A stretch of 64,000 nucleotides of DNA from Pseudaminobacter soli (ex Li et al. 2025) (GTDB lineage Bacteria > Pseudomonadota > Alphaproteobacteria > Rhizobiales > Rhizobiaceae), in assembly GCF_003012705.1 (NCBI RefSeq), contig NZ_PXYL01000020.1:20582-84581 (forward strand), in the 5' to 3' direction. Shown here piece by piece: positions 54,288-63,900 of the stretch. Below the pieces are notes generated by a model, which was not told the DNA's origin, made no database searches, and saw nothing but the letters and a program-made list of their open reading frames with translations. Both the position numbers and the translations under genes were made by a program. How positions within the stretch are numbered: position 1 is the stretch's first letter; every line of letters starts with the position of its first letter.

Positions 54288-55363
54288 AGCACACGTTGAC
54301 GACAGTCCTCGTTACTGGTGGTGCGGGTTTTATCGGCTCTGCCGTCTGCCGCCATCTGATCCACACCGAACGCTATCGCGTCGTCAATCTCGACAAGCTG
54401 ACCTATGCCGGCAGCCTGGCATCGCTTCGCGACATCGAGGGTCATCCGAACTATGTCTTTCACCGCGCAGATATTTGCGACACCAAGTCTGTGAGACGGA
54501 TATTGGTTGCCGAAAGGGTCGATCGGATCATGCATCTGGCGGCTGAAAGCCATGTCGACAGGTCCATCGACGGGCCGATGGCTTTCGTGAACACCAATGT
54601 CGTGGGAACGGTAAGTCTGCTTGCCGCCGCGGTCGATCATTGGCGTAATCTTGGTGATGACGCACGCATGGGCTTCCGCTTCCACCATGTTTCCACAGAC
54701 GAAGTATTCGGGGACCTGCCGTTCGACTCCGGTGTCTTTACCGAGGAAACCCCTTACAAGCCGTCCTCGCCCTATTCTGCCTCGAAGGCGGCGTCGGACC
54801 ATTTTGTGCGCGCCTGGCACGAAACCTATCGGCTGCCGGTCGTCATCTCGAACTGCTCGAACAACTATGGCCCGTTTCATTTTCCGGAAAAGCTGATCCC
54901 GCTCATCATCACGAGCGCTCTCGATGAGCGTCCTCTGCCCGTGTATGGCCGGGGCGCCAATGTGCGTGATTGGCTGTACGTTGAAGACCACGCCCGTGCG
55001 CTTGAAGCGGTGATGAGCAAGGGGCGTGAAGGTGAAAGCTACAATATCGGCGGTCGGGCGGAACGTACCAATCTCGAGGTGGTCCGAACCATTTGCGCCC
55101 TGCTCGACGCAAAGCGACCCCGCAAGGGGGGAGGTTCATATACGGATCTCATAACATTCGTCGCTGACCGACCGGGGCATGACCGGCGTTATGCCATCGA
55201 TCCCGCAAAGAGTGAGCGCGAACTGGGATGGTGTCCGCATGAAACCTTTGAAACGGGGCTCGCCCGTACGGTCGACTGGTTTCTGGACAATGGCTGGTGG
55301 TGGAAACCGATCCGTGAGCAGCTATTCGACGGGACCCGTCTCGGACTGCTGAGTGTCGGATGA
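54284..55363 (+). CDS. rmlB: dTDP-glucose 4,6-dehydratase
   Basis: 359 residues, short-chain dehydrogenase/reductase fold with NAD. It has [39 protein letters not shown], and the YSASKAASD catalytic Tyr-x3-Lys near residue 164. GTG start at 54284 overlapping the rmlC stop (GTGA). Corresponds to wgaI/expA9. Confidence 0.95.
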   Translation: MKHTLTTVLVTGGAGFIGSAVCRHLIHTERYRVVNLDKLTYAGSLASLRDIEGHPNYVFHRADICDTKSVRRILVAERVDRIMHLAAESHVDRSIDGPMAFVNTNVVGTVSLLAAAVDHWRNLGDDARMGFRFHHVSTDEVFGDLPFDSGVFTEETPYKPSSPYSASKAASDHFVRAWHETYRLPVVISNCSNNYGPFHFPEKLIPLIITSALDERPLPVYGRGANVRDWLYVEDHARALEAVMSKGREGESYNIGGRAERTNLEVVRTICALLDAKRPRKGGGSYTDLITFVADRPGHDRRYAIDPAKSERELGWCPHETFETGLARTVDWFLDNGWWWKPIREQLFDGTRLGLLSVG

Positions 55364-56319
55364 AAATCCTCGTCACCGGAATGAATGGGCAGTTGGCTCG
55401 GTCACTCGCGGCCCGGGCGCAAGGCGGTGGTATCGAACTCGTGCTCGCCGGCCGGCCGGAACTTGATCTTGAGAACCCTCTGACGTTCGCCCCGATATTG
55501 AAGTCCGTCGCGCCTCATATGGTTATCAATGCAGCCGCGCATACCGGAGTTGATCAGCAGGAAGATGAACCTCAACGAGCGTTCAGGATAAACGCCGAAG
55601 CGCCGGCCGAATTGGCCCGACTGACGCGATTGGCGGCTATTCCCATCATCCAAGTTTCGACAGACTACGTGTTCGATGGCAAATCTAGTGAACCGTATGT
55701 CGAGTCGGATGGACCCAATCCACAAACGGTCTACGGGCGCAGCAAGCTTGCGGGCGAACAGGCGGTCCGTTCGGAGAACCCAGATCATCTGGCTGTTCGG
55801 ACGGCCTGGGTCTTCAGTCGATATGGTCGAAATTTCGTCAAGACGATTTTGTCCGCGGCGCAAAAGCGCAAGCGGCTTCAGGTGGTCGTGGACCAGTTCG
55901 GGAACCCCACTGAAGCGCACGATCTAGCTGACGGTTTGCTGGCGGCAGCGCGCTTCTGGCGCGACCATCAAGGCTTTCCGCAAGGTCTCTATCACTTGGC
56001 CGGGCAAGGCAGGGCGAGCTGGTACGAAGTGGCAAGGCAAGTTCTTGAGGTTAGCAAGGCGATGGGAGGCCCGATCGCCGAGGTCGAGCCGATAGTCAGT
56101 GATCAGTGGGTGGCCAAGGCCTTGAGACCGGCGAATTCCGAGCTGAATTCAGAGCGCTTTGCTAACGATTTCGGCTACAGTGCTGGAGACTGGCCAGATC
56201 GTGTCTCTTGCGTGGTGGGAAATCTCATCAAAGACTCAGTGATTGGGCAGGATACTCAGGAGGCAGACAGAGTTTCGGTCGCTCCACAGTTCTCGAAACC
56301 CACCGATGAGGCCGTATAA
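55360..56319 (+). CDS. rmlD: dTDP-4-dehydrorhamnose reductase
   Basis: 319 residues, NADPH-dependent. It has [50 protein letters not shown] (catalytic Tyr/Lys) and a C-terminal [12 protein letters not shown]. It completes dTDP-L-rhamnose. The tail after about residue 290 is slightly longer than usual. It overlaps rmlB by 4 bases (ATGA). Corresponds to wgaJ/expA10, the last gene of the cluster in S. meliloti. Confidence 0.93.
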   Translation: MKILVTGMNGQLARSLAARAQGGGIELVLAGRPELDLENPLTFAPILKSVAPHMVINAAAHTGVDQQEDEPQRAFRINAEAPAELARLTRLAAIPIIQVSTDYVFDGKSSEPYVESDGPNPQTVYGRSKLAGEQAVRSENPDHLAVRTAWVFSRYGRNFVKTILSAAQKRKRLQVVVDQFGNPTEAHDLADGLLAAARFWRDHQGFPQGLYHLAGQGRASWYEVARQVLEVSKAMGGPIAEVEPIVSDQWVAKALRPANSELNSERFANDFGYSAGDWPDRVSCVVGNLIKDSVIGQDTQEADRVSVAPQFSKPTDEAV

Positions 56320-56342
56320 AACACCGTGCTGCGGATGGCTAA

Positions 56343-57350
56343 ATGGATCACCCACAACATTGTCTTGTGCTTGGCGGAGGCGGTTTTATTGGCACCCATC
56401 TCGTCAAGGCTCTTCTGTCGCACGGGAACGTAGTCACGGTCCTAAGCCGGTCTCCGGTCGAGCAGGTTCGCAGGCGGTTCGCAGATACCGCACCAAGCGA
56501 CCAACTGAAAATCGTGCAAGGCAGCTTCGACGACGAATGTCTGCTGGAATCGATCCTGCCAATCTGTTCGTCTTGTATTCATCTGGCTGGAACGATGGTT
56601 CCGGCAGCTTCCATCGAGGACAAGATTGCCGACATTCAGGTCAATCTTGCCGGAACTGTAAGGTTGCTCGAGGCGGCTCGCCGCCACAGCCTGTCCAAAC
56701 TGGTCTATATTTCTTCCGGCGGCACCGTATACGGGCAATCCGATGCAGACTGTATCCCCGAGGATCATCCGACGGATCCGATCTCCGCCTATGGGATTAC
56801 CAAACTCGCCGCAGAGAAATATCTGCGTCTATTTCACCGCCTGCATGGGTTGCCATCAATCACATTGCGGCTGGCCAATCCTTTCGGCCCCGGACAGGCC
56901 GAGAAAGAAATACAAGGGGCAATTGCTGTTTTTGTCGAACGGATCATTCAGGGAAAGCCGATCGAAATATGGGGCGACGGTAATATCGTTCGCGACTATC
57001 TGTTCATCGACGACGTCGTTGATGCCATTATCCGTACGTTGAATTATTCCGGCATGGAAACCATCTTCAACATCGGCTCAGGTCAGGGAACAAGTATCAA
57101 TGAGATATGCGCGCGAATAGCCCATCATCTCGCTCCCTTTGAAATCCATCATAAACCGACACGCTCCTTCGACGTGTCGCGAAATGTGCTGGATATCAGC
57201 CGTGCTGAAGCGCACCTTGGCTGGCGCCCTCGCATATCCCTGGATGAAGGGATCTCCCGCTATGTGGCGTGGCGCCTGGCGCAACGCCCATATCAGGCAA
57301 TCCATCCGAAGAAAGCTCAGGAGCTCGCAGTATCTGTCTGCGGCAAATAG
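56343..57350 (+). CDS. NAD-dependent epimerase/dehydratase (GalE-like)
   Basis: 335 residues, extended SDR. It has LVLGGGGFIGTHLVKALL, a LAGTMVPAASIEDKI region replacing the usual NAAE block, SSGGTVYG, and AYGITKLAAEKYL with the catalytic Tyr and Lys. UDP-glucose 4-epimerase or a related nucleotide-sugar epimerase is likely; a UDP-galactose supply would suit galactoglucan. It follows rmlD by 23 bases. Its 3' end overlaps the convergent gene by 34 bases. Confidence 0.82.
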   Translation: MDHPQHCLVLGGGGFIGTHLVKALLSHGNVVTVLSRSPVEQVRRRFADTAPSDQLKIVQGSFDDECLLESILPICSSCIHLAGTMVPAASIEDKIADIQVNLAGTVRLLEAARRHSLSKLVYISSGGTVYGQSDADCIPEDHPTDPISAYGITKLAAEKYLRLFHRLHGLPSITLRLANPFGPGQAEKEIQGAIAVFVERIIQGKPIEIWGDGNIVRDYLFIDDVVDAIIRTLNYSGMETIFNIGSGQGTSINEICARIAHHLAPFEIHHKPTRSFDVSRNVLDISRAEAHLGWRPRISLDEGISRYVAWRLAQRPYQAIHPKKAQELAVSVCGK

Positions 57351-58792
57351 GGAAGATGGGAAAAAGCGACCCGCTCGTTGAGCGTCGCCTCGAGGCCGCC
57401 GAAAACGACCTTGCCATGATCGAGCTTTCCACCTTCTGGAAGCCGCGAAAAAAGATGTAACTCGATAGGCTCAGATACCACACTTGGCAAAGCCAACCGC
57501 AAATCGAAAGTTCGTATAGGTTCGGACAATTCTGTCCACTCCGTCACGGCAAGTGCTGCCGTCCCATCTTCAACCTCGTCGATATTCCGGCCTGGAAGAC
57601 TTGCCGCCAAACGAACGAGCATCTTTGTCGTGCAAAGCGCATCATCTATCTTTACCATGCAGTTTAAGGCCGCAAGTCCAGGAAGAGCAGGCAGATAAAT
57701 GCGGGCTGAGGATGCGGGGTTCACCTTCAGCGGGCGCAAAAGCAACCGCCCCGCTCCGAGATAGTTGAAATATGGATAAGCCCATGTCAGCGGTCGTGTT
57801 GTTTGAGCCGCGGCAACCAGATGGTCGGAAATCTTGACCACGGCTGGCGAGAATGACGTGTCTGACGATGGCGATTGATAGCTAAGCCCCGGAAATCCGC
57901 CCCACATTCTCATTCGAAGCATGTTTCTGGTGATATCAGAACCAATGAACGCATATTCGTTCATCAGTCCCGCAGGCGAACAGGTCAATTCCGGAGGCTG
58001 CCCGTCACCGTGTGGCTCAACGGCAAGTTCGACAATCGAATCCATCCGGGCCGAAACAGCCGGGAGACGCAAAGCTAGCCATCCGGGAAAGGTTTCCGAG
58101 TAGGGTATGCGCCACTGCGCCAGCTCAAGCCCCGAACTTGGCACCTGCAACTTCACAAGTAGATGGCCTGTGCCAAGTCCAGCATTCGACACATGTAGAT
58201 CGACCCCGAGAATGCCCCGCGCACCCGTGAGCAAGGGTTGAATAATCGCTCCTGTTACGGAGGCAGCTGAAGAGAAGAAAGGCGTTTCAAAAATCAGGCG
58301 CGGCGGAGCAGCACGTAAATTCTTCAACAGAACTTCAAGTTCCGGCGGGACTCGCACGTGATGAGCAAGGCCTTCTCGCAGTGCCGCCAGATCTTCCAGC
58401 AGCGTCTGGTTCATTCTGGTCAAACGATTGTTTTCACGCAAGGTTTGGCCCGCTACTGCGCCGATCAAATGCGTTGCGTCACCGTGCACAAAAACCGGCC
58501 CCCGACTGGTTCCGCTGGCGCGCTCCCACCACTGTTTCAAAGCATCGATGGATGGATGCGAATGTGGGACCCAGACCGCCAGAACGTTGCTTGGCGGCAT
58601 TTCTACCGGAAAGGCAGGCTCATCGTCCTCGGAAAAACGGAAGACGTTTCCGTCAGCAGTGGTTGTTGTGAGCCACTCAACAGGAAGGTCGGGCAAGCTG
58701 ATATCTTCATTGCAGGCCTCTGTCCTGACGACCACAATCTTTGGGCCCCCTGAAAAGAGGGTCGACAACAATTTTGAAGAAGCACTGATCAT
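57317..58792 (-). CDS. WgaA paralog (DUF6212-like), inverted module
   Basis: 491 residues, close in size to wgaA (494). Shared patterns: GTGHLLVKLQVPSSGLELAQW with the matching VVTLSYVESREGVAEW, and a WGGFPGLSYQSP-type stretch facing FTGLPGVRPTRMP. No catalytic motif is visible. Its 3' end overlaps the convergent epimerase by 34 bases. It overlaps the glycosyltransferase upstream by 4 bases (ATGA). Its DNA looks less GC-rich than the wga genes. Confidence 0.65.
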   Translation of the reverse strand: MISASSKLLSTLFSGGPKIVVVRTEACNEDISLPDLPVEWLTTTTADGNVFRFSEDDEPAFPVEMPPSNVLAVWVPHSHPSIDALKQWWERASGTSRGPVFVHGDATHLIGAVAGQTLRENNRLTRMNQTLLEDLAALREGLAHHVRVPPELEVLLKNLRAAPPRLIFETPFFSSAASVTGAIIQPLLTGARGILGVDLHVSNAGLGTGHLLVKLQVPSSGLELAQWRIPYSETFPGWLALRLPAVSARMDSIVELAVEPHGDGQPPELTCSPAGLMNEYAFIGSDITRNMLRMRMWGGFPGLSYQSPSSDTSFSPAVVKISDHLVAAAQTTRPLTWAYPYFNYLGAGRLLLRPLKVNPASSARIYLPALPGLAALNCMVKIDDALCTTKMLVRLAASLPGRNIDEVEDGTAALAVTEWTELSEPIRTFDLRLALPSVVSEPIELHLFSRLPEGGKLDHGKVVFGGLEATLNERVAFSHLPYLPQTDTASS

Positions 58793-60867
58793 GAGAAAAC
58801 ATCAGCTGTTTGTTGAAAATTATGCATGGCGGTTGTGATCGTCCGAGTTGGAAAATGTTCTTCCCAAACCCTCAATTTTCCCGCTGGATAACCAATGGCC
58901 CGGCACAAATGGAGGACATCGACAGTTTCCGGGAAGATGGTGTCGTATGCCTGTTCGAAAGCCGAGCCGGCAACAGCCGCATTGGTTGCCCCGGCTTTAA
59001 CATCTTCAATAAAGGCCCATGTCCTCACACCCAGTTTTCGTAAGGCGCCAGCCAAGAGATGCAGCACACGGCCTCGAACCGATACCACTTTCGAAAAGGC
59101 AGCCAGGGTGCCGAGCGCTGCCTGACGATCTCGTCCGTCAAGCAAAGGCAAATCCGTTCCCATATAATTCTGCGTAAGGTCCGAATGATTACCCAGTGAC
59201 GGCAGCGGCAGGGATATGATTTCCGCAAATACATCCAGATCGGCGGATGGCCCGACAAAGGTAGAGCCGAAGCATAGGAGATGCGGGACCAGCCCATGCG
59301 CGCGAACTGATATCGCAAGTTGTGTCGCTTTCGCGATATCGTCGTGTTCGGCCCGATCCAGCACAAACGCTATGGCATTCCCGGCCTGCATGACAGGAAG
59401 CGACGAATAGAGTCGAAAGAACTCCGGATAATAGTCTCTGGGCGACGCAGCCTGTGCGCGATAGCGATCATAGGGAACACTATGCCAGAAAGACCGACTC
59501 CCCTGTTCGGCGACAGTTGCCAATGTCGAAGATAAGGCGGTGAAAGCGTCCGATGCGATCGGCGACGCGTCTATCTGCGCTACGTTTGGAGCACCGATTT
59601 CGAGCGTGAAATGACGGCTGCCAAATGGCTTGACCGTATGCCAATGGTTGCCGAAAGCAAAACCGCCTTCGGGAAACTGCTCGGCCAGCAAGGCGCCAGC
59701 CTCCACTGCCCATACATGAACGGGTTGTGACGGGAATGGTACGGAAAGTTTATCGGCCCTGGGCAAATCGGCGGATGTCCATGCAAGAGAAACATCAACT
59801 GCCGTCCGCACATCAATCGTGCAACTCGTGCTCGCCGCCTGCTGAAGCGCGCATTCCAGGATCCAGAAAACACCAGCCAGCAACTTCATGTCCGACAGCA
59901 GATCATATGTATTCTGCTCCAAAACAATGAGATGACCGGGGCAGCTTCCATAATCGGGCTTCTCTGCGGCCCGCAGCAGGCTCCGTAAGTATTCCTCCAG
60001 CACTACCGGCGCAGAGGGATCGGAAGTCGCCGTCATGTACCGCACGAGCCTCGTATCCGGATGATAGACCGCGTAGCGGGCCCGTCCCTTTATCTCACGC
60101 TCTTGAACCGCCTGTATTGAATAGAGGGAAGTATGCTTTTTACGGATGTAATCGAGAATAGGAGCAATATCCCGCTCGGCCTCAGTCAACATGCTCTCGC
60201 CACGCCGCCTATAATGAAAGCCGGCGTTGGGAACATGAATGCCGTGATACCCCATCGAAAGGCCCTGCAGCCAGAAATCCCAATCCTCGACACCCTTCAG
60301 CATTGCTTCATCAAAACGGGCGCCAGTGTCCAGCATGCGCCGCGAAACCATGCTACCCGCTTCGCAGAAGCTGCGGAAAAGATGTTCAAGCGACGAATAT
60401 GGTCCCGACATGTCGCTGAAGCTTGCAAAGCCGAATTTGTCGACGTCCGTATAGACCCAGCCCGCGTGATTATCTCCGGCCCGTAATGCGTGCACCAGCC
60501 TCCGCAGAAGATGAGGACCGATATGGTTGTCGCAATCGAGAAAGAAAACAGCTTCGAGAGCCGGAAAGGCACGAAGGGAGAATTCAAGTCCGGAATTGCG
60601 CGCAGCACTTAGCCCCTTATTTGCCTTGCTGAGGTAGAAGACCTTGCCGGGATATGAAGCGGCAAAGTTCTGACAAATCTCATGCGTTTCCGGCACAGGA
60701 CAACCGTCATTTACAACGACAACCGCAAATGGAAAATCGCATTGCTGTCCGATTGCGGAGTGTAAGGTCTCAGCAGTCAGGGCGGGTTGCCCATATGCCG
60801 GTATCAAGATGACCGCACGTATATCGCTTTTATCGCATGGTTGATCGCTTCGCGTCTGCACTGTCAT
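58789..60867 (-). CDS. WgaB paralog: GT2-family glycosyltransferase, inverted module
   Basis: 692 residues. The N-terminal GT2 domain has VILIPAYGQPALTAETLHSAI, ANKGLSAARNSGLEF, VFFLDCDNHIG (DxD-type), WVYTDVDKFG and EDWDFWLQGLSMG, matching WgaB part for part. The C-terminal half is diverged; the GT4 domain of WgaB is not recognisable and the protein is about 200 residues shorter. The order glycosyltransferase then WgaA-like is the reverse of wgaA-wgaB. The gene looks less GC-rich than its counterpart. Confidence 0.75.
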   Translation of the reverse strand: MTVQTRSDQPCDKSDIRAVILIPAYGQPALTAETLHSAIGQQCDFPFAVVVVNDGCPVPETHEICQNFAASYPGKVFYLSKANKGLSAARNSGLEFSLRAFPALEAVFFLDCDNHIGPHLLRRLVHALRAGDNHAGWVYTDVDKFGFASFSDMSGPYSSLEHLFRSFCEAGSMVSRRMLDTGARFDEAMLKGVEDWDFWLQGLSMGYHGIHVPNAGFHYRRRGESMLTEAERDIAPILDYIRKKHTSLYSIQAVQEREIKGRARYAVYHPDTRLVRYMTATSDPSAPVVLEEYLRSLLRAAEKPDYGSCPGHLIVLEQNTYDLLSDMKLLAGVFWILECALQQAASTSCTIDVRTAVDVSLAWTSADLPRADKLSVPFPSQPVHVWAVEAGALLAEQFPEGGFAFGNHWHTVKPFGSRHFTLEIGAPNVAQIDASPIASDAFTALSSTLATVAEQGSRSFWHSVPYDRYRAQAASPRDYYPEFFRLYSSLPVMQAGNAIAFVLDRAEHDDIAKATQLAISVRAHGLVPHLLCFGSTFVGPSADLDVFAEIISLPLPSLGNHSDLTQNYMGTDLPLLDGRDRQAALGTLAAFSKVVSVRGRVLHLLAGALRKLGVRTWAFIEDVKAGATNAAVAGSAFEQAYDTIFPETVDVLHLCRAIGYPAGKLRVWEEHFPTRTITTAMHNFQQTADVFS

Positions 60868-61961
60868 GTATCCCGCAAGAAAAGCATACCGTAATGAGTC
60901 AATTTCATAATCTGGTTTCGCAGCCGACCTAGCACCCGCTTCAAGGTTTGTGAAATGAGAGCCGCGTGGCCGTGTCCGTCAAGTCTGATCGTGGTGTTTC
61001 ATCCTTCAGGCTCATCCTCGAACCTGTACGATGCCGCTGGCGTCGAATTCATGCCCGATAACGGTGGCGGGCGCTGGCGTACGCCTTCGGAAGGATTGAC
61101 GTTCGACATCCATCTGGCGGCAGCAGGACGCCGGCGGCGATCTTTGGCGTTGAAGACAAGGCATCGAAGCGCAAAATCAAGCCCGCCGCCTCGGGCGAGA
61201 CGACGGGCCTGTTGCCTGGGCGTTCAACGCCTCGGTACTCTCTACTCAGCCGTAGACGCCGCATCGTGACCCGTCTTGGTCAAGAATCCTTTAACGTGGC
61301 GTATACACGAGGCTCCGATTCCACTTTTGCCGGATTTGCGATCTCGTGATCGTGTGGCAGCGCTATCTGCGCGCCCTGCGCTTCCGCAGCAGAGGCCCGG
61401 CGACAGGCCGCACCATCGGGCCGCACCTCCGACTACCGAAGCGGGGAGTTGTGTGGCCGTTCCGCATCAATACAGCGAAACCAAGCGGACACAGCCGAGT
61501 AAGCCGTTGACAACCCGGCCAATCTCGAAAAGGCTCTCATCGCTCAGATGTACGTGGGCCCTTCGTACCGGGGCAGTTCATCCGGCCTGGGCCTGGACGC
61601 AGGTGAAGACACCTGTGGCGGGCTCGTATTGAGAGATTTCGGCGTCAGCTTTGCGACGCAAGCCCTTTTCCGGTTGGTAACAAACAGGCAAAAAAAAGGG
61701 CTTCCAATGAAATCGATCTTCCAAGACATTTGAAGGTTGGACAATCCGGGATTACTTCGGATCTGCATTCACTGCCAATCTAATTGGTCGCGTTGCATGC
61801 AGCTACACTGGCTTTTGGAAGGCGTTGATTATGGGTGACTATACCAATCAATCACTCACAACACGGTGATCCTGAAGACAACGCACCTAAAAGCACTGAA
61901 GAGAGTTACGCAGTGGCTTTTAACGCAGGACGAGATTGCGGCCTCGCTTGGAGGGATAACA
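60868..61961. other. Long stretch without a recognised gene
   Basis: About 1.1 kb. Short overlapping frames on both strands lack family features; the GC content is mixed. It contains a dyad at 61660-61703 and should hold the promoters of both the divergent glycosyltransferase gene and the autotransporter gene. The clean boundary in composition suggests it is a junction between separately acquired segments. Confidence 0.4.
61660..61703. terminator. Long-loop dyad upstream of the autotransporter gene
   Basis: AAGCCCTTTT (61660-61669) and AAAAGGGCTT (61694-61703) are perfect 10-bp inverted arms with a 24-base loop, and the second arm is preceded by extra A. On the minus strand this gives a stem ending in a T-rich stretch. 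It could be a terminator or a regulatory dyad. Confidence 0.35.
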
Positions 61962-63029
61962 GTGTCTCAACGAATTAAATGGATGGCGGCATCGGTCTGC
62001 CTGGCTTCGCTCGTGATGTCAGGGTCCTCGATGGCGGGAGGCGTATGCGAGGTGAGCGGAAGCGCGGGTTTTGGGCCAGACGCACCTGGACAAAGCGCTT
62101 TTGCGTGCGGCTACGAAGCAGTGGCTTCAGGCGACGGTTCGACAGCGGTGGGCACAGGAGCAGGAAGGACGAACACAGGAACACAGAACGTAGCGGTCGG
62201 CTTTCTTGCTGGCTCGGGCGTTCCCGGCTCCCGTAACACAGCAACAGGGGCTGGTGTGGGCGGCCCGTTCGGGTTGGACGCTGGTGCAGGGTCATTCGTA
62301 GAGGGCAACGACAATTCCGCTTATGGTTTTGTGGCAGGCCGATTTGTCTCAGGAGATGACAATTCTGCTTTTGGTTCGCAAGCGGGCCAGCATGTGACGG
62401 GCAGCGGCAATTCAGCCTTCGGCGCTGGTGCGGGGGGCAATGTCAATGGGCACAACAATATCGCCATAGGCCAAGGCGCTGGCAACGACATATCCGCGAG
62501 CAATACGATCTCGATTGGACTAAATGCGACCGCGGGGCATGAAAATGCCGTCGCGATCGGTGCGGGGGTTGCGACAACGCGCAATAATCAAGTTGCAATT
62601 GGAACAGATAATTCAACTTACACTCTTGCGGGCGTTGCGTCCGCTGCAAGCACCGCTGCACAGTCTGGCCCAACTTATCTCTTGACGACTGATATGGAGG
62701 GTAACCTTGCGGCCTCGACAATCAGCGGCAAACAAATACAGGACACGATTGTGGGTCTGCATCGATTGTCCGGCGAAATAGACGAAACCCGCACCGAAGC
62801 ACGCCAAGGTATTGCGGCGGCGATTGCCATGGCTAACGCTCCGATGCCCTCTCAGGTTGGCAAAACAAGTTGGGCGACGAATGTTGGCCATTTCAAAGGC
62901 TCGACCGCGTTTGGCGGGTCGCTCACACATCGTTTCGACCTTGACGTCCCGATGGCATTCAGCGCCGGCTATTCCTATGGTGGTGGCACCAGCCACGCCT
63001 TCAGAGTCGGGCTGATGGGCGAGTTTTGA
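61962..63029 (+). CDS. Short YadA-like trimeric autotransporter adhesin
   Basis: 355 residues from the GTG at 61962, which has GGAGG 7 bases upstream; the frame stays open to 61866. A signal peptide (about residues 1-26, ending SSMAGG) is followed by YadA-head-type repeats of the form NSAFGAGAG and NIAIGQGAG (about residues 50-220) that fold as a trimeric left-handed roll. A short helical neck lies at about residues 255-290 and a C-terminal beta-barrel anchor of about 70 residues ends in GEF. It would be an outer-membrane adhesin. At this length it lacks a long stalk. Confidence 0.82.
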   Translation: MSQRIKWMAASVCLASLVMSGSSMAGGVCEVSGSAGFGPDAPGQSAFACGYEAVASGDGSTAVGTGAGRTNTGTQNVAVGFLAGSGVPGSRNTATGAGVGGPFGLDAGAGSFVEGNDNSAYGFVAGRFVSGDDNSAFGSQAGQHVTGSGNSAFGAGAGGNVNGHNNIAIGQGAGNDISASNTISIGLNATAGHENAVAIGAGVATTRNNQVAIGTDNSTYTLAGVASAASTAAQSGPTYLLTTDMEGNLAASTISGKQIQDTIVGLHRLSGEIDETRTEARQGIAAAIAMANAPMPSQVGKTSWATNVGHFKGSTAFGGSLTHRFDLDVPMAFSAGYSYGGGTSHAFRVGLMGEF

Positions 63030-63032
63030 TAG

Positions 63033-63770
63033 ATGCTTGGCAGAACGTGGCAGCGCGAGCGAAGGTCGCGAGAGGAAACGTTCCGCATTCCTACATTACA
63101 GAAATACACTCGGTCCCATGACCTTTTTGGGAGCAACGGCTTTTTCTGTGTAGGGAGACGCGCGGCTACAGCCGTTGTCATCGGCGCGGTCTTGGGCGGA
63201 ATTCTGCCCCTCTACTGCGGTGACCTTCAGGCTCAGCCAACCCAGACCAAAAAGTCCGAGAAAGCGGACAAGCCACGTACGCCTACGCCCGCGAATATCG
63301 ATCGCGATGGGGTTCTGATCCTAGTACGCAGCGCGATCCTCGCCCTCGATCACGCAAACAAGACTGGCAACTATACGGTGCTACGAGATCTCGGCGCCCC
63401 GGGGTTCCAGAAGAACAGCTCTGCCCAGCTAGGTGAGTTCTTCGCGTCGCAGCGCAACCAAAAGCTTGATCTCGGCGGGATCCTGGTCATCGAACCGCAT
63501 CTTACTCTCATGCCCCAGATCGAGCCGAACGGAATGCTGCATATGGCCGGCTACTTCCCTTCCGTTCCGATGCAGGTCAATTTCGAACTGCTGTATGCGC
63601 CAGTCGAGCGGGAGTGGAAACTGTACGGAATCTCAGTCAATCTAAGTCGTGGCGGACCACAGGCGCCCGAGACGCCGCCAGAGCCAGAACCCACAGTGTC
63701 AAATGATATTGAAACAGCCGTTCCCCCGAACGCGACCTTTGAACTGGCCGAGCCGACCGGCAGTCACTGA
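63033..63770 (+). CDS. Exported protein of unknown function linked to the autotransporter
   Basis: 245 residues. A hydrophobic segment at about residues 45-67 (TAVVIGAVLGGILPLYCGD) is a late signal peptide or membrane anchor behind a basic N-terminus. The mature part has an alpha/beta pattern (DGVLILVRSAILALDHANKTG, then LGGILVIEPHLTLMP and NFELLYAPVEREWKLYGI) and a Pro-rich tail. It starts 3 bases after the autotransporter stop, so the two are one transcript. No family recognised; an assembly or surface partner is possible. Confidence 0.65.
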   Translation: MLGRTWQRERRSREETFRIPTLQKYTRSHDLFGSNGFFCVGRRAATAVVIGAVLGGILPLYCGDLQAQPTQTKKSEKADKPRTPTPANIDRDGVLILVRSAILALDHANKTGNYTVLRDLGAPGFQKNSSAQLGEFFASQRNQKLDLGGILVIEPHLTLMPQIEPNGMLHMAGYFPSVPMQVNFELLYAPVEREWKLYGISVNLSRGGPQAPETPPEPEPTVSNDIETAVPPNATFELAEPTGSH

Positions 63771-63847
63771 TTGACTGGCCGATCAGGTTGGCGAAGATGG
63801 CTCAGTCGCAGGGAGAGTTTAGCTCTGGATCGCAGCAGTCCGAAGCC

Positions 63848-63900
63848 GGACCACCTCATAGGGGCAGGCCACGCGTGGTCTGCCCCCTGAAAAGTGGTCC
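63848..63900. repeat. Head-to-head IS ends forming an imperfect palindrome
   Basis: The stretch 63874-63900 (start CGTGGTCTGCCCCC, end GTGGTCC) is the presumed left end of the IS3-family element. Directly before it, 63848-63873 reads GGACCAC...GGGGCAGGCCACG, which is nearly the reverse complement. The centre (63861-63886) is 12 of 13 self-complementary. It looks like two element ends, one degenerate, abutting in opposite orientation. Confidence 0.55.

Noticed and set aside
60955..61632. Open frames in the 1.1-kb gap before the autotransporter, one with a short hydrophobic start.
   Set aside because: No family patterns, no start signals, and frames on both strands overlap.
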